This document shows positions 62,201 to 64,000 of a DNA stretch of 64,000 nt, piece by piece. Numbering within the stretch: the stretch's first letter is position 1; each line of letters begins with the position of its first letter. This DNA comes from Plantibacter sp. Leaf314 (GTDB taxonomy: Bacteria > Actinomycetota > Actinomycetes > Actinomycetales > Microbacteriaceae): NCBI RefSeq assembly GCF_001423185.1, contig NZ_LMOB01000001.1, positions 372,001 to 436,000 of the forward strand, in the 5' to 3' direction. A model generated the notes under the pieces. It saw only the letters and a list, made by a program, of their open reading frames with translations, was not told the origin of the DNA and searched no databases. Position numbers and translations under genes: made by a program.

Positions 62201-62900
62201 ACTCCCACACCTCGAGGTAGTGGCTGCCCTGGCGGACCGAGTCACCCCAGGACGTGCCGCTGCCGATCGACAGGTCGGTGGCGATGAGGTAGAAGGTGTC
62301 GCCCTCGGGAGAGCGGATGAGGAACGGGTCGCGCAGTCCCTTCGTCCCCTCATCGGAGGTGAGGACCGGGCGTCCGGCGTTGAGCTCGTTCCAGTCGAGC
62401 GCGTTGTTGCCCTCGCTCGCGGCGAAGTAGATGTTCTCGCCGGCGAGGGAGTTGCCGGTGAAGTAGGCGAAGGCGTAGCCCTCGTAGTCAGGCGTCGCGA
62501 TGGCGGCGCGGACGGTCGCGGTGAACTCGCGCGTCGCGGTCGCCTCGCCCTGCCGCAGCGTCGCGGTCAGGGTGACGGTGCTGTCGGCGGCGGGCCGCGA
62601 GACGACCCCGTCCGTGGCGATCACGGCGGGATCGGAGGACATCCACTCGATGGCGATCCCCTCCAGTGCGCCGGGCAGCGTCAGGTTGCCGCGGACGTCG
62701 TCGACGTTGGCGATCGAGAGGGAGGCGGCAGCGGCGTCCAGCACTTCTTGCGCCGTGGGGGCGGCTCGGAGACCCGTCTGGGAGGTGGGCGTCTGGGCGG
62801 TCCCCGGCGCCGCGACGGCACCGCCGGAGACGCCGACGAGCGGCAGGATCAGGGTCGCGACGCAGGTCGCGACGACCGTTTTGAGGCGCAGTCGAGGCAT
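59271..62900 (-). CDS. Secreted, wall-anchored protein with two GH43 modules and a LamG domain
   Basis: 1209 residues. Signal peptide (1-31); Ig-like domain (about 50-132); first GH43 five-blade propeller (about 138-440) with Asp191 (LRDPF), Asp320 (RIDSTV) and Glu379 (VEGPT); LamG-type lectin domain (about 468-660); Ig-like linker (680-757); second GH43 propeller (about 760-1045) with Asp769 (YADPNIF), Asp892 (AIDPATF) and Glu941 (FREGAF); an Ig-like domain (1065-1153); and a Ser/Gly/Pro stretch, then LSTTG (1174-1178), a hydrophobic helix and RRRR, a sortase-type sorting signal. Both modules retain base, pKa modulator and acid. Likely activities are alpha-L-arabinofuranosidase, arabinanase or beta-xylosidase on plant polymers at the cell surface. 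Confidence 0.92.
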   Translation of the reverse strand: MPRLRLKTVVATCVATLILPLVGVSGGAVAAPGTAQTPTSQTGLRAAPTAQEVLDAAAASLSIANVDDVRGNLTLPGALEGIAIEWMSSDPAVIATDGVVSRPAADSTVTLTATLRQGEATATREFTATVRAAIATPDYEGYAFAYFTGNSLAGENIYFAASEGNNALDWNELNAGRPVLTSDEGTKGLRDPFLIRSPEGDTFYLIATDLSIGSGTSWGDSVRQGSHYLEVWESHDLVTWSDQRHIEVAPENAGNTWAPEAYYDDTIGAYVVFWASSLYGADDPDHTGNSYHRMMYATTRDFTTFSDPQVWQDQGVSRIDSTVIRSSDTYYRFTKDEGAGGTGCADIIQESSTDLRATLESWTVLDSCIGRDAGTSAVEGPTAFAANPGDVNGDKFYLFVDEYGGRGYIPLETEDIANPDWQVAKDYDLPASPRHGTVLPVTAAELQQLQDSLGGVAEPVPANEDGEIVRYDFAGSAGSTLNDVSGNGLDATVEGGASFADGALQLDGGDDYVKLPDDLLAGVTDVTVEAQVWIDPSQANPYFIYGLGNTTDGSGNGYLFSTGNAYRTSLATGNWSTEQTVSQGKDLTRGRWATLTYTLQGTTATIYLDGIAVGTGTVTSDPGDIGAGWTSANYLGRSNYDGDNRLKGAFREFAIYNRALSADEVLAGSGNSAALTDIGLEEDVLKTAPIVDNDRHEVVFPVRPGTDRTALSPTFTTVAGVTASPASGTAVDLSSPATVTLTPTSGEPVTWTMRAVEMKSPVIPGLYADPNIFAWGDTYYLYATSDGFAGWGGKEFFVWSSKDLVDWERSAEPILTLDGANGNVPWATGNAWAPTIGEKNGKFFFYFSGHNPTVDRKTIGVAVADSPTGPFTAQPDAMILNDEAVTSGQAIDPATFTDPVTGKSYLFWGNGSPVYAELSDDMLSIKADTLKRIDGLTDFREGAFVNYRDGLYHLTYSIDDTGSENYRVGYATATSVDGPWTAHGVILQKRPELGILATGHSSILNVPGTDDWYIVYHRFAIPGGDGQHRETTIDRVTFDPETGLMNPVVPTLESVGPQRIAVPGAEGTLTIDAASVRVGESFSVSGSGFTAGEQVQLTLFSTPTELGMVVADASGAFTTTVRVPASVDPGAHTLRALGADSGITAEAALTVLAADGSAPSAGSPGAGSGGPGSLSTTGVSVVGFLSLAGLLFAAGAWLVVRRRRATQAS

Positions 62901-62958
62901 GGGGGTTGGTTCTCCTGGTTCGGCTTCGTTGTCGAGCGGGGATGGAACGGTGGTGCCG

Positions 62959-62976
62959 CGGTCGCGGGGGCGACCG
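62959..62976 (-). terminator. Hairpin between the YjfF-like permease and GH43 genes
   Basis: CGGTCGC-GGGG-GCGACCG, a perfect 7-bp stem beginning six bases beyond the permease stop and 59 bases before the GH43 start. It could terminate or attenuate transcription into the GH43 gene. Confidence 0.5.
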
Positions 62977-62981
62977 GGGCG

Positions 62982-64000
62982 TCAGGTCTTGCGCTTGCGC
63001 GAGACGACGAGTCGCTGGAGGAGGACGAAGACGAGCAGGATGCCGCCGGTGATGATCGTCGTCGCTTCCGGTGGGATGCTGCCGTCACGGGTGATGAGGA
63101 CGTTCATGAGCCCGAGGACGAGCGCACCGACCACGGACCCGAGGACGAACCCCGCGCCACCGGTGAGCAGCGTGCCACCGATGATGACCGCGGCGATGGC
63201 ATCGAGCTCCCACCCGACACCGGTGATGTTCTGAGCGATGCCGAGCTTCGAGGTGTAGACGACGGCGGCGAGGCCGGCCAGGGTGCCGCTGATGATGTAG
63301 ACCATGAGCTTCGTCCGGACGACGGGCAGACCCATGAGGAGGGCCGACTGCTCGGAACCGCCGATCGCGTACACGGTGCGACCCATCCGGGTCTTGTGCA
63401 GGACGACGAAGGCCGCGGCGACGACGATGAGTGCGATCACGACGTTCGGGGTGGTGATGAGGTCGTTGATCTTCGGGCCGTCGATCACCTTCCACTCGGT
63501 CGAGAGCGAGCGGATCGGCGAGTCGTCGGCGAGGCGCTCAGGGGTGGTGCTGAGCATCGACGCGAGCCCTCGTCCGAGGAACATCATCGCCAGGGTGGCG
63601 ATGAAGGGTTGGACGTTGAAGTACTGGACGAGCACCCCTGAGAAGACGCCGAAGGCCGAGCCGATGAGGACCATGATCACCATGACGGCGATCGGATTCC
63701 AGCCCGAGTTCGCGAGCATCACCCCGACGAGACTGCTGATCGCGATGATCGCGCCGACGGAGAGGTCCACGCCCCCAGTGAGGATCACGAAGGTGAGCCC
63801 GACGGCGAGGATGATCAGGTACGCGTTGTTGATGAGCAGGTTCGAGATGGTGCTCGCCTGGACGATGCGCCCGTAGGCGATCTCGCCGTACACGACCATG
63901 CCGATGAAGATGACGACGGCGGCCAACGTCGGCAGCGTCTCGAGGTTCGGCGTCAGACGCGCCAGCAGCGTCCGCCGCGGGGGCGCCGACGCGTCGAGCG
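62982..64000 (-). CDS. yjfF: Furanose-type sugar ABC permease, YjfF-like (5' end outside window)
   Basis: About 338 residues visible; the frame stays open to the window edge (LDASAPPRRTLLARLTPNLE precedes the first helix), so the N-terminus lies outside. It has the BPD_transp_2 fold of ribose/galactofuranose permeases: NNAYLIILAVGLTFVILTGG, VDLSVGAIIAISSLVG, RMGRTVYAIGGSEQSALLMG and VGWELDAIAAVIIGGTLL. The closest match from memory is YjfF, the second permease of the galactofuranose transporter. Next to a GH43 protein, it may import arabinofuranose or a related sugar. The partner permease, ATPase and binding-protein genes should lie just beyond 64000. Confidence 0.88.
   Translation of the reverse strand, partial: LDASAPPRRTLLARLTPNLETLPTLAAVVIFIGMVVYGEIAYGRIVQASTISNLLINNAYLIILAVGLTFVILTGGVDLSVGAIIAISSLVGVMLANSGWNPIAVMVIMVLIGSAFGVFSGVLVQYFNVQPFIATLAMMFLGRGLASMLSTTPERLADDSPIRSLSTEWKVIDGPKINDLITTPNVVIALIVVAAAFVVLHKTRMGRTVYAIGGSEQSALLMGLPVVRTKLMVYIISGTLAGLAAVVYTSKLGIAQNITGVGWELDAIAAVIIGGTLLTGGAGFVLGSVVGALVLGLMNVLITRDGSIPPEATTIITGGILLVFVLLQRLVVSRKRKT

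Overview
The window is uniformly GC-rich, codes densely on both strands and reads as a chromosome segment of a plant-associated actinobacterium. Several traits point to the Microbacteriaceae: the neighbourhood of GlnA2-type glutamine synthetase, map, ppgK, rnpB, a zinc-ribbon protein and Nif3; TAnnnT -10 boxes placed directly against start codons; DUF2510 modules; and carbohydrate ABC importers without their own ATPase. The family assignment is inference from gene content and style; the genus cannot be fixed from the sequence alone. No phage, insertion sequence, CRISPR array, tRNA or rRNA was seen. No gene-free stretch exceeds 300 bases; the longest gaps are 29979-30236 and 57101-57311, both regulatory.

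Layout. (1) 1-9.9 kb, housekeeping: glutamine synthetase (cut by the window edge), an exported TAP-like hydrolase, a SPOR-like mini-protein, map, ppgK, RNase P RNA, zinc-ribbon and Nif3 proteins, a lysE/lysG exporter-regulator pair and ohr. (2) 9.9-21 kb, metabolic genes mostly transcribed singly: aldose epimerase, kynureninase, azoreductase, a molybdenum oxidoreductase with five membrane segments, SGNH hydrolase, LLM flavoprotein, ThuA protein, sugar epimerase, ArfB, a lipid kinase and a cyclodeaminase-like protein. (3) 21-38.8 kb, a plant-glycan utilisation island. A leftward operon (binding protein, two permeases, GH3, GH127, LacI) is divergent from a rightward one (LacI, GH36, GH51, GH27, GH95). 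(4) 38.8-41.5 kb: thioredoxin, a DUF2510 membrane protein, a small repeat protein and an AraC regulator. (5) 41.6-50 kb, an iron-siderophore operon behind an IdeR/DtxR-type box: FecB/C/D/E-like importer, an exporter-fold heterodimeric ABC pair and a siderophore-interacting flavoreductase. (6) 50-52.1 kb: an orphan histidine kinase and an ArsR regulator. (7) 52.2-58.5 kb, an alpha-glucoside module: GH13, two permeases and a binding protein, divergent from a ROK regulator. (8) 58.5-64 kb: a HAD phosphatase, a wall-anchored protein with two GH43 modules and a YjfF-like furanose permease that runs off the window.

How it works together. Regions 3, 7 and 8 describe a cell living on plant polysaccharide debris. 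A wall-anchored GH43 protein trims arabinose- or xylose-containing polymers outside. ABC importers bring in oligosaccharides, and cytoplasmic exo-glycosidases (alpha-galactosidase, alpha- and beta-L-arabinofuranosidase, alpha-L-fucosidase/galactosidase, GH3 and alpha-glucosidase) strip them to monosaccharides, under local LacI and ROK control. Region 5 takes up ferric siderophores and reduces the iron inside; no siderophore biosynthesis gene is in view. At least ten genes appear to be transcribed as leaderless mRNAs, and the rnpB promoter provides an internal measure of the -10 to +1 distance.
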